A stretch of DNA of 64,000 bases from Aeromicrobium sp. Root472D3 (lineage in GTDB: Bacteria; Actinomycetota; Actinomycetes; Propionibacteriales; Nocardioidaceae): the NCBI RefSeq assembly GCF_001426485.1, contig NZ_LMET01000003.1, forward strand, positions 142,913 to 206,912. The letters run 5' to 3'. The notes beneath the pieces are model-generated. The model was not told the origin of the DNA and made no database searches. It saw nothing but the letters and a program-made list of their open reading frames with translations. Within the stretch, counting starts at the first letter, position 1, and the number at the start of each line of letters is the position of its first letter. This document shows positions 54,346 to 63,201 of this stretch, one piece after another. The translations under genes were made by a program, and so were the position numbers.

Positions 54346-54828
54346 ATGATGTCTCTCTCGCGCAGGATCGGTGCCGTCGCGGCAGGTTCCGTGGCGCTCC
54401 TGGCCGTGGCGCAGCCCGCCATGGCGGCCACGTGGTACTCGCAGTCCGACCCGCTCAAGGTCAAGGAGGGCGGCTCCACGCGAGGCGCCGCCTACGGCAA
54501 CTACTACAACTCCAACGGCTCCTACGCCAAGAACGCGACGACCCGCAAGGACTACAAGGCCGGCGGCAACGGCGTCTACGTCGACACCGACTTCTACCTG
54601 TACCAGTACGCGTGCTCGGGCGGCGCCGACGGCTGCCGCGAGCAGTGGGTGTACGCCGGCGGCGACGAGACGGGACGCACGACCTCCGGCACGTGGGTCT
54701 CCGAGACGGTGTCCGACGCGCTGTCGGCCAAGGCCAGCCAGTCCCGCGGGGCGATCCACGTCTGCGAGGACCAGGCCTACTCCGGCGACCCGTGCTCCAG
54801 CTGGGTCTACCGCTCCTTCTCGTACTAG
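54346..54828 (+). CDS. secreted 4-Cys protein of unknown function
   Basis: A 160-residue preprotein with a clear signal peptide; the likely cut is after residue 27 (PAMA-ATWYS). The mature part is Tyr/Ser/Gly-rich, with AYGNYYNSNGSY, a YVDTDFYLYQYAC strand pair and four Cys (YAC, DGCRE, HVCED, DPCSSW) that could form two disulfides. No family is recognised. AGGTGA precedes two adjacent ATGs (54346 and 54349), and the second has the better spacing. It heads a run with an ABC transporter, which suggests a secreted effector, bacteriocin-like or envelope-stress protein. Confidence 0.75.
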   Translation: MMSLSRRIGAVAAGSVALLAVAQPAMAATWYSQSDPLKVKEGGSTRGAAYGNYYNSNGSYAKNATTRKDYKAGGNGVYVDTDFYLYQYACSGGADGCREQWVYAGGDETGRTTSGTWVSETVSDALSAKASQSRGAIHVCEDQAYSGDPCSSWVYRSFSY

Positions 54829-54837
54829 GGGCCGTCG

Positions 54838-55608
54838 ATGATCGCTCCCGCTCCCGACGTCCCGCTGCGGTTCAGCGCGATCGGGCACCGGTACGGATCG
54901 CTGCAGGCCCTGACCTCGGTCGACCTGCGGATCGGCGTGGGTGTCACGGGCATCCTCGGGGTCAACGGTGCCGGCAAGTCGACGCTGCTGAGCATCGCGG
55001 CCGGCACGTGCGTGCCGTCCGAGGGGTCGGTGTCGGTCGGGGGGAGCGATCCCTACGATCACGCGACGCGGCGCGGTGCCGTCTCGCGGATCGGCCTGGT
55101 GCCGCAGGAGCTCGAGTTCCCGCGACGGTTCTCGCTGCGCGACTTCCTGCGGTACATGGCGTGGATGCGCGACGTCCCGCGGGCGGGGCGCGAGGAGGCG
55201 GTCGTGCGGGCCAGTGCGCTGGTGGGCCTCGACGATCGCCTCCGGTCGCGCATGGGCGACCTGTCCGGCGGCATGCTGCGGCGTGCCGCGATCGCGCAGG
55301 CGCTCCTGGCCGATCCCGCGATCGTCCTGCTCGACGAGTCCACGGCGGGGCTCGACCCGCACCAGCGGGCCGAGGTGCGCGACCTCATCGAGCAGATCGG
55401 GCGCACCCGCAGCGTCGTCCTGGCGAGCCACATCGTCGAGGACATCGGCTACCTCGCCGACCGCATCCTGGTGCTCGACGCCGGCAGGGTCGTCTTCGAC
55501 GGTGACGCCGGCACGATCGCAGCGCGGGTCGCCCCGGGCGAGGGCGTCCACGGCTCGGCCCTCGAGCGTGGATTCCTCGACCTGGTCGGCCACGGTGGGC
55601 GGGCATGA
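54838..55608 (+). CDS. ABC transporter ATP-binding protein
   Basis: A 256-residue ATPase of the drug/lipid-exporter type. Walker A is GVNGAGKST, the Q-loop LVPQELEF, the signature LSGGML (a variant of LSGGQ), Walker B IVLLDES and the H-loop ASHIV. The Walker B Asp is followed by the catalytic Glu. It starts 9 bases after the secreted-protein gene and overlaps the permease gene by 4 bases (55605-55608). Its partner subunits should be the next two membrane proteins. Confidence 0.92.
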   Translation: MIAPAPDVPLRFSAIGHRYGSLQALTSVDLRIGVGVTGILGVNGAGKSTLLSIAAGTCVPSEGSVSVGGSDPYDHATRRGAVSRIGLVPQELEFPRRFSLRDFLRYMAWMRDVPRAGREEAVVRASALVGLDDRLRSRMGDLSGGMLRRAAIAQALLADPAIVLLDESTAGLDPHQRAEVRDLIEQIGRTRSVVLASHIVEDIGYLADRILVLDAGRVVFDGDAGTIAARVAPGEGVHGSALERGFLDLVGHGGRA

Positions 55609-56870
55609 CGCTCGTGCGGCGATCGGCCGCGTTCACGGCCGTGCCGGTGCTGGTGGTCGCGGAGCTGTACGCGATCTTCTCCCGCGGAACGCCGTGGTGG
55701 GGCGAGTGGAACTGGTCGGTCGACTGGGCCAACGGCGCCACGATCCTGCTCGGCCCGCTCGTCGCGGGATGCGCGGCCTTCGACGTGTCGACGTGGCGTG
55801 GCAGCCGGGTGCGCGGGTTGTTGCGGTCCGTGCCGCGCGGCGCGCTGAGCTCGGTGCTGCTGACGGCGGCGAACGCCGCGGTCGGCTGCGCCGTGCAGCT
55901 CGGGGGTCTGGCCATCGTCCTGGTGATGAACCTGATCGTGGGCGCCGGCGGGCTCCCCGACCTGCGCACCGTCCCGCTGGCGTTGCTGATGCTGCTGGCC
56001 AGCGCCTCGGTCGGCGCCGGCGTCGGGCTGGCGCTGCCCGCCCTCTTCGCCGCGCCCAGCTCGGTGGTCGTGCTGTTCGCCGGCACCTACCTGGCCAGTG
56101 GCGGCACCGTGCCGCCGTACCTGCGGGTCGGCGGCTCGACCGGCAGCCTGCTGGGCCTGACCTGGAACCCCGTCCTCGCCCTGGTCGTCGCGGCGGGGCT
56201 GGTGCTCGCGGTCGTCGCGGTCGCAGGAGCGCTGGTCCTGTCCGACAGCCCGGTCCGCCCTCGTGTCGCGCGCCTCGTGCTGGCCCTCGGCTCCGCCGGG
56301 TTCGCGGCGACGTACGTCGTGCTGAGCGTCGGTCCGTCCGACCGGCTGCAGCGCACCTCGGCGGTCATCTCGTACGAGTGCCGCGGGGAGCGTCCCCGGG
56401 TGTGCCTGGCCGAGCAGACCTCGCGCCGACTCGAGCCGCTGGCTCAGGCGTTGCACGAGGCGGCGCGCCCCCTGCGGCAGGTCGGCGTGCCGCTCGTCGA
56501 CCGCTACCGGCAGGTGGTGCCGGGGCGTGCCCTGGCCCGCGACGCCGGTCCGCTGTTCATCGAGTCCGAGGCGCTCAACCGGTCGCCGTCACCGGCGCCG
56601 GTCGCTGCGTACCTGACGACCCCCGCCGGCTGTCCCCAGTACACGGGCTCGACCCCGCCCCCACAGGCACTCTTCGACGCGCAGCGACTCCTGCAGCAAT
56701 GGATCCTCCTGCGCACGGGGGCCGAGCCGCTGGCTGCCTTCGCCGCCGAGCCCGGGCACGTGTGGCTGTCGCGGACGACCGCTGCCCAGGCCGACTGGAT
56801 CCGTCGCACCTACGGCCAGCTGCTGTCGTGTGATCTCGACGCCGTGGCCCTGCCGCCGGGTGTCGAGTGA
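55605..56870 (+). CDS. ABC-2-like membrane protein with extracytoplasmic tail
   Basis: A 421-residue protein. Residues 1 to about 250 hold six hydrophobic helices (for example ATILLGPLVAGCAAF and LVLMNLIVGAGG-like regions), as in ABC-2 permeases. Residues about 250-421 form a soluble domain with Cys at YECRGERPRVC, GCPQY and SCDLD, probably outside the membrane. I recall actinobacterial permeases with similar tails (DUF7224-like) but am unsure. The ATG overlaps the ATPase stop, and the next gene overlaps its own stop. Export, or self-immunity for the secreted protein, is plausible but unproven. Confidence 0.7.
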   Translation: MTLVRRSAAFTAVPVLVVAELYAIFSRGTPWWGEWNWSVDWANGATILLGPLVAGCAAFDVSTWRGSRVRGLLRSVPRGALSSVLLTAANAAVGCAVQLGGLAIVLVMNLIVGAGGLPDLRTVPLALLMLLASASVGAGVGLALPALFAAPSSVVVLFAGTYLASGGTVPPYLRVGGSTGSLLGLTWNPVLALVVAAGLVLAVVAVAGALVLSDSPVRPRVARLVLALGSAGFAATYVVLSVGPSDRLQRTSAVISYECRGERPRVCLAEQTSRRLEPLAQALHEAARPLRQVGVPLVDRYRQVVPGRALARDAGPLFIESEALNRSPSPAPVAAYLTTPAGCPQYTGSTPPPQALFDAQRLLQQWILLRTGAEPLAAFAAEPGHVWLSRTTAAQADWIRRTYGQLLSCDLDAVALPPGVE

Positions 56871-57472
56871 TCGAGCTCGAGCTGTGGGCCAGGCGGCATG
56901 GTGTGGTGCCCGCGGCCGTGGCCTGCGTCGTCGCAGCCGTGGCCCTGCGCCACTGGGCGCAGGTCAGCGTCGAGCTGCCGCTGGGCGTGCGGTCGACGCC
57001 GTTGTGGATCTGCCTGCCGTCGCTCATGGCCCTGTTCTCGCTGCCGGTGGCCTCGACCTCGCACACCCAGCTCGAGCGCCAGTCGGCGCGCTTCACGCGA
57101 CGGTTCCGTCTGGCGGCAGGCCTGACGTCCACCGCCCTGGCGCTCTCGGGTGCCGTGGTCATGCTGGACCGCCCGATCGCGACGCCCGTCGCGGCCTGGA
57201 CGTTTGCGCTGTGCGGGTGCGGGCTCGTGGCCGTCCGGCTGGTGGGCGCGCACGCCTGGGCGCCGCAGGCGCTGCTCGCGATCGGGCTGACGAGCGTGGC
57301 GGCCGGTGGCACGGGCCCCGATCTGGTCAGCGCCTCGGCCGGCCCGGCCGCGCTGGCGATCTCGGCCGTCTGGTGGCTGGTGGCGCTGGCCGCCTGTGCC
57401 GCCGGCGAGCCGGCGTCCGCCCTCCGACGCCCACGACATCCTCCCCGACCGAGCTCGCCGAAGGAGCCATGA
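56867..57472 (+). CDS. five-to-six-helix membrane protein of unknown function
   Basis: A 201-residue integral membrane protein with hydrophobic segments near residues 13-28, 45-62, 83-103, 110-128, 133-150 and 157-178, and a Pro/Arg-rich C-terminal tail. It overlaps the previous gene by 4 bases (ATGA type) and the next by one base (TGATG). It is probably a second membrane subunit of the same ABC complex. No family is recognised. Confidence 0.65.
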   Translation: MIELELWARRHGVVPAAVACVVAAVALRHWAQVSVELPLGVRSTPLWICLPSLMALFSLPVASTSHTQLERQSARFTRRFRLAAGLTSTALALSGAVVMLDRPIATPVAAWTFALCGCGLVAVRLVGAHAWAPQALLAIGLTSVAAGGTGPDLVSASAGPAALAISAVWWLVALAACAAGEPASALRRPRHPPRPSSPKEP

Positions 57473-57762
57473 TGGCAACCACGATCAACACCTGCGCCGA
57501 GTGCGGAGTCCGCCGCGCGAGCAAGGTCTCGCCCACCGGCCGGCCCCTGTGCGAGCAGTGCTTCGCCACCCTGACAGGCCTGGCCGCTGCGGCGGGCTCG
57601 ATCGGCTCGGGCCACGGCTCCGGCGCCGTCGGCGACGCCATCGGGGCCGCCTCGTTCGCCGGTGCCGGCGCCCACGAGGACGCCCGCCGCGCCGAGCGTC
57701 GGCGGCGCCTGGCCGAGGCCTCCGGCTTCTGGCGGCGCCTCAGGATCCGCCTGATCGGCTGA
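57472..57762 (+). CDS. small zinc-ribbon protein with Gly/Ala hinge
   Basis: A 96-residue protein. Two CxxC pairs (TCAECGVR and LCEQCFAT) 20 residues apart form a probable zinc ribbon. A flexible Gly/Ser/Ala stretch follows (SIGSGHGSGAVGDAIGAASF), then a basic helix (AERRRRLAEASGFWRRLRIRL). Of two adjacent ATGs, 57472 has AAGGAG at ideal spacing and overlaps the upstream stop by one base. It could be a regulator or adaptor of the ABC system. Function unknown. Confidence 0.65.
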   Translation: MATTINTCAECGVRRASKVSPTGRPLCEQCFATLTGLAAAAGSIGSGHGSGAVGDAIGAASFAGAGAHEDARRAERRRRLAEASGFWRRLRIRLIG

Positions 57763-57780
57763 TCGTCACCCCGCTCGAGG

Positions 57781-58650
57781 TCAGAGATTCTGGCCGATCC
57801 CGTAGAAGGCGGGGAACAGGATGACGACGAACAGCACAGGAAAGAAGCAGGACACCAAGGGGAAGATCATCTTGACCGGCAGCTTCTGCGCCGTCTCCTC
57901 GGCGCGGAAGCGCCGCTTGATGCGCATCTCGGCGGCGAGGTTGCGCACCAGGGTCGCGGTCGAGACGCCGAACTCCTCGGCCTGGATGATCTGCGTGCAG
58001 AAGCGCTTGAGATCGGGGATAGTCGTCCGATCGGCCAAGGCGTTGTAGGCGGCCCGGCGTGACATGCCGAGCCGCATGTCCTGCAGGGTCCGCATGAACT
58101 CCTGGGCCAGCGGCCCCGATCCTCGTTCGCCGACGCGACCGAGAGCGCCCTCGAAGCTCATGCCCGACTCGATCGCGATGATGACCTGGTCGAGCAGGTC
58201 CGGAAGCTCGCGCTCCAAGGCCAGCTGCCGCTCCTTGGCCCGCGAGCTCAGCCAGAGATCGGGGTAGAAGAACGCCGCGCCCGTGACGACGATCGACAGG
58301 GCGAGTCCCCGGCCCGAGGGACTCGCGGCCCACAGCGACATCGTCAGGACGGCTGCGACGGTCGCGGCCACGGTCTTGACCAGCATCAACCGTCGGAGCG
58401 TCCAGCCGGCCCGGTGCCCGGACAGTGCGATGTTGCGCTCGGCGCGACGCACGAGCAGCGGCACCGTCAGCATCCTCAGGCGCCCGAGCGACTCGACGTC
58501 GTTGTCGACGAAGATCGCTGCCGACCCCGAGGGCCGTGCACGTCGCCACGTCGCGCCCGAGGTGGCTGCGGGCCGGGGCACGGTGAGTCCCAGACTGACG
58601 AACAGGAGCGTGCAGGCGCCCATGATCAGCGCGGTTCCGAGAAGCAGCAT
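57781..58650 (-). CDS. tadC: Tad pilus inner-membrane protein TadC
   Basis: A 289-residue type II secretion F-domain protein. Two N-terminal helices precede the cytoplasmic T2SSF domain (ERELPDLLDQVIIAIESGMSFEGALGRV, then FMRTLQDMRLGMSRRAAYNAL), and two C-terminal helices end the protein. With TadB it forms the inner-membrane platform for Flp pilus assembly. The ATG overlaps the tadB stop by one base. It is the last gene of the minus-strand Tad operon here, facing the zinc-ribbon gene. Confidence 0.92.
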   Translation of the reverse strand: MLLLGTALIMGACTLLFVSLGLTVPRPAATSGATWRRARPSGSAAIFVDNDVESLGRLRMLTVPLLVRRAERNIALSGHRAGWTLRRLMLVKTVAATVAAVLTMSLWAASPSGRGLALSIVVTGAAFFYPDLWLSSRAKERQLALERELPDLLDQVIIAIESGMSFEGALGRVGERGSGPLAQEFMRTLQDMRLGMSRRAAYNALADRTTIPDLKRFCTQIIQAEEFGVSTATLVRNLAAEMRIKRRFRAEETAQKLPVKMIFPLVSCFFPVLFVVILFPAFYGIGQNL

Positions 58651-59579
58651 CAGACCTTCACATCCACGAGCTTGCCGATCCAGAAGTACCCGACGACGTA
58701 GAGCACCCCGGAGACGCCCACCAGCAGCTGGCCGGTCCCGGTCGTGAACAGGGGCGTGAACGTGCTCGGGTTCCGCCAGAACATGAACGCGGCCATCACG
58801 ATCGGCAGCGCCATCATGACCTTCGCCGACGCTCGACCTTCCGCTGAGATCGCGCGCACCTGCTTGGCGAGGGTGTTGCGCTCACGGATCGTCTCGCCGA
58901 CGCGGTCGAGCACCTCACTGAGGTTGCCGCCGGTGTCGCGCTGGATCGCGACGGCGTCGGTGATCCAACCGAAGTCCTCGCTGCGCATGCGGGTCGCTGT
59001 CTCGCGCATCGCGTCGACGGTGTCGAGCCCCAGCCGGCCCTCGTTCACGATGCGCGCGAACTCCTCGGCCGTGGGGCTCTGGGCATCGGCGGAGACGGTG
59101 TCGAGCGCGCTCGGCAGACTGTGCCCGGCGCGCAGGGCCGACGAGATGACCTCGAGCGTCGACTCGAGCTGGTCGGCGAAGGCCTCCTGTCGCTTGCGCT
59201 TGCGAGAGCCGATCACGACACGCGCGCCGAAGGGCACCAGCGCACCCAGCAGCAGCCCGACCAGCACGCCGCCGAGCACGTAGCCCAGCATGGAGACGAC
59301 CACTGCGGTCGCGATGACGGCCGTCGCGAAGCTCGACTGCTGCATCCGGATGCCGGCCATCTCGAGGTCGCGGCTCGGGAAGGGGTTCCAGCCCCGGCTG
59401 CGCAGCACCCGGTCGACCGTCGCCTCCATGTGCTCGACGAGCGTCTCGAGCGGGGAGGTTCGCACCTCGCCCGGGGCGAGGCGTCGTTCCACCGGCACGC
59501 GCGGCGCGGGAGGCGCGGTCAGGAGGTACACGACCAGGGCCAGTGCGAGCAGCACGAACAGCACACCTGCGGCGAACAC
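58650..59579 (-). CDS. tadB: Tad pilus inner-membrane protein TadB
   Basis: A 309-residue T2SSF protein: an N-terminal helix, a linker (PLETLVEHMEATVDRVLRSRG), two helices, the T2SSF domain (FADQLESTLEVISSALRAGHSLPSALDTVS, GGNLSEVLDRVGETIRER) and C-terminal helices. It is the partner of TadC in the pilus platform. GTG 59579 lies one base from the tadA stop, so translation is coupled. Confidence 0.92.
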   Translation of the reverse strand: MFAAGVLFVLLALALVVYLLTAPPAPRVPVERRLAPGEVRTSPLETLVEHMEATVDRVLRSRGWNPFPSRDLEMAGIRMQQSSFATAVIATAVVVSMLGYVLGGVLVGLLLGALVPFGARVVIGSRKRKRQEAFADQLESTLEVISSALRAGHSLPSALDTVSADAQSPTAEEFARIVNEGRLGLDTVDAMRETATRMRSEDFGWITDAVAIQRDTGGNLSEVLDRVGETIRERNTLAKQVRAISAEGRASAKVMMALPIVMAAFMFWRNPSTFTPLFTTGTGQLLVGVSGVLYVVGYFWIGKLVDVKV

Positions 59580-59580
59580 G

Positions 59581-61065
59581 TCAGGCCGCCGGGTCGAACA
59601 TCGAGAGGTCGTACGGCACGCCGGCTTCGTCGAACCGGTCGAGGAAGCGCGGCCGCAGCCCGGTCGGTCGTGCCTCGCCCCGTGGACGGCCGTTCTCGTC
59701 GAGACCCTGTGAGTGGTCGAACACGAAGGCGTCCTGCAGCGTCACGATGTCGCCCTCCATGCCGATCACCTCGGTCACGTGCGTGACCCGGCGGCTGCCG
59801 TCGCGCATGCGCTGGATCTGGATGACGAGGTCGATCGCCGACGCGGTCTGCTCGCGGATGGCTCGCAGCGGCAGCTCCATCCCGGCCATCAGCACGAGCG
59901 TCTCCAGACGGGCGAGCGCGTCGCGCGGGCTGTTGGCGTGCAGGGTCGAGATCGACCCCTCATGCCCCGTGTTCATGGCCTGCAGCATGTCGAGCGCCTC
60001 GCCACCGCGGCACTCGCCGACGATGATGCGATCGGGTCGCATGCGCAGCGAGTTGCGCACCAGGTCGCGGATCGTCACCTCGCCGTTGCCCTCGATGTTC
60101 GGGGGTCGGCTCTCGAGGGTCACGACGTGGTCCTGCTGCAGCTTGAGCTCGACGGCGTCCTCGATCGTGACGATGCGTTCGGTCGCGGGGATGAACGACG
60201 ACAGCACGTTGAGCATCGTCGTCTTGCCGGTTCCGGTGCCGCCCGACACGAGGATGTTGAGCTTCGCCTCGACGCATTGGCGGAAGAACTCGGCGAGCCG
60301 TGGGCTGAACGAGCCGAACGAGATCAGGTCGTCCACCGTGAACGGGGTGTCGGAGAACTTGCGGATCGTCAGGGAGGACCCGTTGACGGCGAGCGGCGGG
60401 ATGACCGCGTTGACCCGTGATCCGTCCTGCAGGCGGGCGTCCACCAGCGGCGACGACTCGTCGATGCGGCGTCCGACGCGCGCGACGATGCGCTCGATGA
60501 CGCGCCGCAGGTGGTCCTCGTCGGTGAAGCGCAGTCCCGACAGCGTGATGCCGTTGCGCTCGACGTAGATCGTGTCGTGGCCGTTGACCATGATCTCGGT
60601 GACGGTCGGGTCCTCCAGCAGGCGCTGCAGGGGGCCGAGGCCGAGGGCGTCGTCCTCGAGCTCCTGCAGGACGGTGCGTCGCTCGCCGGGGGCCAGCACG
60701 AGGCGCTCGTCATCGACGACCTTCGCGAGCTCCGAGCGCACGAGGTCGTGCAGCTGGGCCTCGGTCAGGTCGGGATCGTTGATGCGCGAGCCGATGCGCT
60801 CGTACAGCACCGACAGCACGCGGGCCTTGGTCTGCGCGAGGCCGTCCGTGACGGGGGCGGGGGCAGGGGCCGTTGCTGTCGTGGCGGTCCGGACCGGCGG
60901 ACGCGGAGGTGCCAGCACGGTGGTCGACCCGAGGTCCGACGACGTCTGAGGCGCACGCGGCGAGGTGGAGGAGTGCTGACGCGCTGGCGGCGTGTCAACC
61001 AGGGGAGGGGCGGGGTGGCCGGGTTCCTGGCGGTGCTTGGCGGCGATGCGGTCGGCGAGACTCAT
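59581..61065 (-). CDS. tadA: Tad pilus assembly ATPase TadA/CpaF
   Basis: A 494-residue secretion ATPase powering Flp pilin export. A Pro/Thr-rich N-terminal linker (about 15-80) precedes the N-domain and the RecA-like core: Walker A SGGTGTGKTT near residue 276, the Asp box/Walker B region RPDRIIVGECRGGEALDML, and the His box GHEGSISTLHANS. The ATG overlaps the tadZ stop (ATGA, 61062-61065). Confidence 0.95.
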   Translation of the reverse strand: MSLADRIAAKHRQEPGHPAPPLVDTPPARQHSSTSPRAPQTSSDLGSTTVLAPPRPPVRTATTATAPAPAPVTDGLAQTKARVLSVLYERIGSRINDPDLTEAQLHDLVRSELAKVVDDERLVLAPGERRTVLQELEDDALGLGPLQRLLEDPTVTEIMVNGHDTIYVERNGITLSGLRFTDEDHLRRVIERIVARVGRRIDESSPLVDARLQDGSRVNAVIPPLAVNGSSLTIRKFSDTPFTVDDLISFGSFSPRLAEFFRQCVEAKLNILVSGGTGTGKTTMLNVLSSFIPATERIVTIEDAVELKLQQDHVVTLESRPPNIEGNGEVTIRDLVRNSLRMRPDRIIVGECRGGEALDMLQAMNTGHEGSISTLHANSPRDALARLETLVLMAGMELPLRAIREQTASAIDLVIQIQRMRDGSRRVTHVTEVIGMEGDIVTLQDAFVFDHSQGLDENGRPRGEARPTGLRPRFLDRFDEAGVPYDLSMFDPAA

Positions 61066-62201
61066 GAGAGCTTCTCCCCTCGGTGGGTGTGGTGGACGGT
61101 CCTGGACTCCGTGATCTCGGCGGTCAGGACCTGCAACGGCTTGCGGAGGGGGTTCCTCTTCGTCCCGACGGCCAGCTGGCCGTGGTTGGCGGCCAGCGCG
61201 ATCCGGTCCGACATCGGCACGACGGTCGTGATCGGCAGCCCGAGCATGCGCTCGGCGTCGCGGACGGAGAGCCCGGCCCGTCGGTCGGCGCGGTTGAGCA
61301 GCACGTGACGTCCCGATGGGAGCAGCCCGAGGTCGCCGAGGACGTCGAGGGCCTTGCGGGCCGATCGCAGCGTCGCGACGTCCAGCGCCGTCACCATGAC
61401 GACGTCGGAGGCCTCCTCGAGGCTCGAGAGCGTCTCCTCCAGGAGCCCGGCCGACGTGTCGACGACGACGTAGCGGAACGAGGCGGACAGCTGGCTGACG
61501 AGCTTGCGGATCTGGTCGCCCGTGACGTCGGCGCAGTCGGCCGGGCCGGTCGCGCCGCACAGCACGTAGAAGCCCTCGGCGTGGGTCGACAGCAACGTGC
61601 GCACGTACATCGAGTCGACGCCCTCGGAGGCGAACGCGTCGACGACGGTGTGCTCGGGTCGCAGGTCGAGCATCGAGGCGACGTCGCCGAACTGCAGGTC
61701 GAGGTCGATCAGCACGACCTCCCACGGAGCCGCCGCCGCCAGGACGGCCGTCAGGTTCACCGCCGTCGTGGTCTTGCCCACGCCGCCCTTCGGCGAGGCC
61801 ACGACGACGACCCGGGGTGCGACCGACGCGACGGTGCCCTGCTCGGGGTCCCGGGTCTCGCCGTCGACCAGTCGCGCCAGGTCGGCGGCGTCCGTGGCGG
61901 GATCGATCACGTGAGCGAAGCCCGCCTTGGCGGCCCGACGGGCGACGCCGCGGGTCGGCGGCGCCACCAGCACCATGACGAGATCGGGCCAGTCGGCCAG
62001 CACGTTGCGCGCGTAGGTGAGCGCCCGCTCCTCCGAGACGCCTGATCCGACGAAGACGACATCGGGGTGGAGGTCCGACCTCGGCTCGTCGGACGGCGAG
62101 AGGTCTGCCTGCCGGTCAGCGGAGACGACCCGGTGCCCGGGGAGCGAGGAGACCCGCTCCCCGAACGCCGGGTCGACCGCGACGAGCAGGACGGTGCTCA
62201 C
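61062..62201 (-). CDS. tadZ: Tad pilus localisation ATPase TadZ/CpaE
   Basis: A 379-residue protein with a degenerate receiver-like N-terminal domain (about 1-115; LLVAVDPAFGERV, PDVVFVGSGV) and a MinD/ParA-type ATPase: the deviant Walker A SPKGGVGKTTT near residue 136, VVLIDLDLQFGDVASML, VVVDTSAG and HVLLNRADRRAGL. TadZ places the pilus machine, often at a pole. The GTG overlaps the cpaB stop (GTGA). Confidence 0.9.
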   Translation of the reverse strand: MSTVLLVAVDPAFGERVSSLPGHRVVSADRQADLSPSDEPRSDLHPDVVFVGSGVSEERALTYARNVLADWPDLVMVLVAPPTRGVARRAAKAGFAHVIDPATDAADLARLVDGETRDPEQGTVASVAPRVVVVASPKGGVGKTTTAVNLTAVLAAAAPWEVVLIDLDLQFGDVASMLDLRPEHTVVDAFASEGVDSMYVRTLLSTHAEGFYVLCGATGPADCADVTGDQIRKLVSQLSASFRYVVVDTSAGLLEETLSSLEEASDVVMVTALDVATLRSARKALDVLGDLGLLPSGRHVLLNRADRRAGLSVRDAERMLGLPITTVVPMSDRIALAANHGQLAVGTKRNPLRKPLQVLTAEITESRTVHHTHRGEKLS

Positions 62202-62902
62202 TTCAGGACGCCGTCCGCGGTCACGAGGCGGCGGTCGATCTCTGCGTCGTCGCCCTGCTTGGTCAGGTAGATGCGTCCGAACTCGGCGGTGTGGACGATC
62301 TTCTCGGCGTCGAGCGACATGACGGCCAGACGTACCTCGTACTCGTCGGTGGCACCGTCCGCACCGATCCCGGCGACCCCCTTGCTCGACAGCACCAGCA
62401 CCTTGTTGACCGCGAAGTTGGTCTGGCGCTCGGCGTCGTAGCTCGCGGCCACGCCGACGGTGTCGCCGGCCTTCAGCGTCCCGCCGAGGGCGCGCACCGC
62501 GGCGACCTTGATCGTGATCTCCTGCATGCCCTTCGGCACCTCGACGCCCTTGCCGTCGTCGGCGCCCGAGCCGTCCGCGGTGTCTCCGAACCGACCGGAC
62601 ACGAGCACCTCGCCGGGAACCAGCGCGGACGTCGTGACCAGACCCGCGACGTCGTCGAGCGTCGTCACGGCCGTGTCGGGCACCGCCGCCTTCGGCAGCT
62701 GGACGGTCTCGACGGCATCGCCGAGACCGGACGCCTCGGTGCCGGCAGGTACGTCGCTGACGACCCGGATCGCCGGCACGAGCTCGGTGCCCTCGAAGGC
62801 CCGGTCGTCGGCGTCGTTGACGTAGGCGACGAGACTCACGATCCCCAGCAGCGCCAGGACGACCGCGGCGATCGCGGCGACGACTCGCTTGTTGATGTTC
62901 AC
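62198..62902 (-). CDS. cpaB: Flp pilus assembly protein CpaB
   Basis: A 234-residue protein with an N-terminal membrane helix (about 7-26) and SAF/RcpC domains (VVSDVPAGTEASGLGDAVETVQLPK, VPGEVLVSGRFGD, VPKGMQEITIKVAAVRALGGTLKAGDTVGV). In Gram-negatives CpaB works with the secretin. Here, in a monoderm-like actinobacterium, it may guide the pilus through the cell wall. It overlaps tadZ and starts 98 bases after flp, separated from it by a hairpin. Confidence 0.9.
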   Translation of the reverse strand: MNINKRVVAAIAAVVLALLGIVSLVAYVNDADDRAFEGTELVPAIRVVSDVPAGTEASGLGDAVETVQLPKAAVPDTAVTTLDDVAGLVTTSALVPGEVLVSGRFGDTADGSGADDGKGVEVPKGMQEITIKVAAVRALGGTLKAGDTVGVAASYDAERQTNFAVNKVLVLSSKGVAGIGADGATDEYEVRLAVMSLDAEKIVHTAEFGRIYLTKQGDDAEIDRRLVTADGVLK

Positions 62903-62949
62903 GCGTGCTCAACCACCCTCACGGTTGCGGTGCTGTCGTGAAAGCACGC

Positions 62950-62984
62950 GTCAGCGGGCGCCTCCCGAGAGACGACCCGCTGAC
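62950..62984 (-). terminator. stem-loop between flp and cpaB
   Basis: Arms GTCAGCGGG (62950-62958) and CCCGCTGAC (62976-62984) form a 9-bp stem with a 17-base loop, 17 bases downstream of the flp stop on the minus strand. It probably acts as a partial terminator, giving high pilin and low machinery expression. Confidence 0.55.
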
Positions 62985-63000
62985 ACGAGCTGGTGCTGGT

Positions 63001-63201
63001 CTAGATCTTGCCGGCGATGTCGGTGATCCTGCTGGTCAGGCCGGTCTGGATCAGGCCGAATCCGACCGCGAGGACGAAGGCGACGACCGCGCCGAGCAGC
63101 ACGACGTACTCGGTGAACGCGGCCCCGCGCTCCTCACGAGACTCCGCAGCCTGGAACAGGACCGACTTGACGAACGCGATGGTGTGCATGGGTGACCACA
63201 T
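63001..63201 (-). CDS. flp: Flp-type pilin
   Basis: A 66-residue class IVb prepilin. A leader of 26 residues ends in the processing site RG-AAFTEY (cleavage after G26, with the G-xxxx-E-Y motif), followed by one helix (VVLLGAVVAFVLAVGFGLI) and a short C-terminus. It is the pilus subunit, cleaved by a TadV-type peptidase not seen in this window. ATG 63201 is preferred because GGGAGAGGGAG lies about 10 bases upstream; ATG 63189 is an alternative. Confidence 0.9.
   Translation of the reverse strand: MWSPMHTIAFVKSVLFQAAESREERGAAFTEYVVLLGAVVAFVLAVGFGLIQTGLTSRITDIAGKI

Noticed and set aside
54346..54828. Identification of the secreted protein as a lactococcin 972-type bacteriocin
   Set aside because: There is a loose resemblance (AYGNYYN and an ABC neighbour), but the protein is much longer, has four Cys, and the permease does not look like the associated DUF1430 family.
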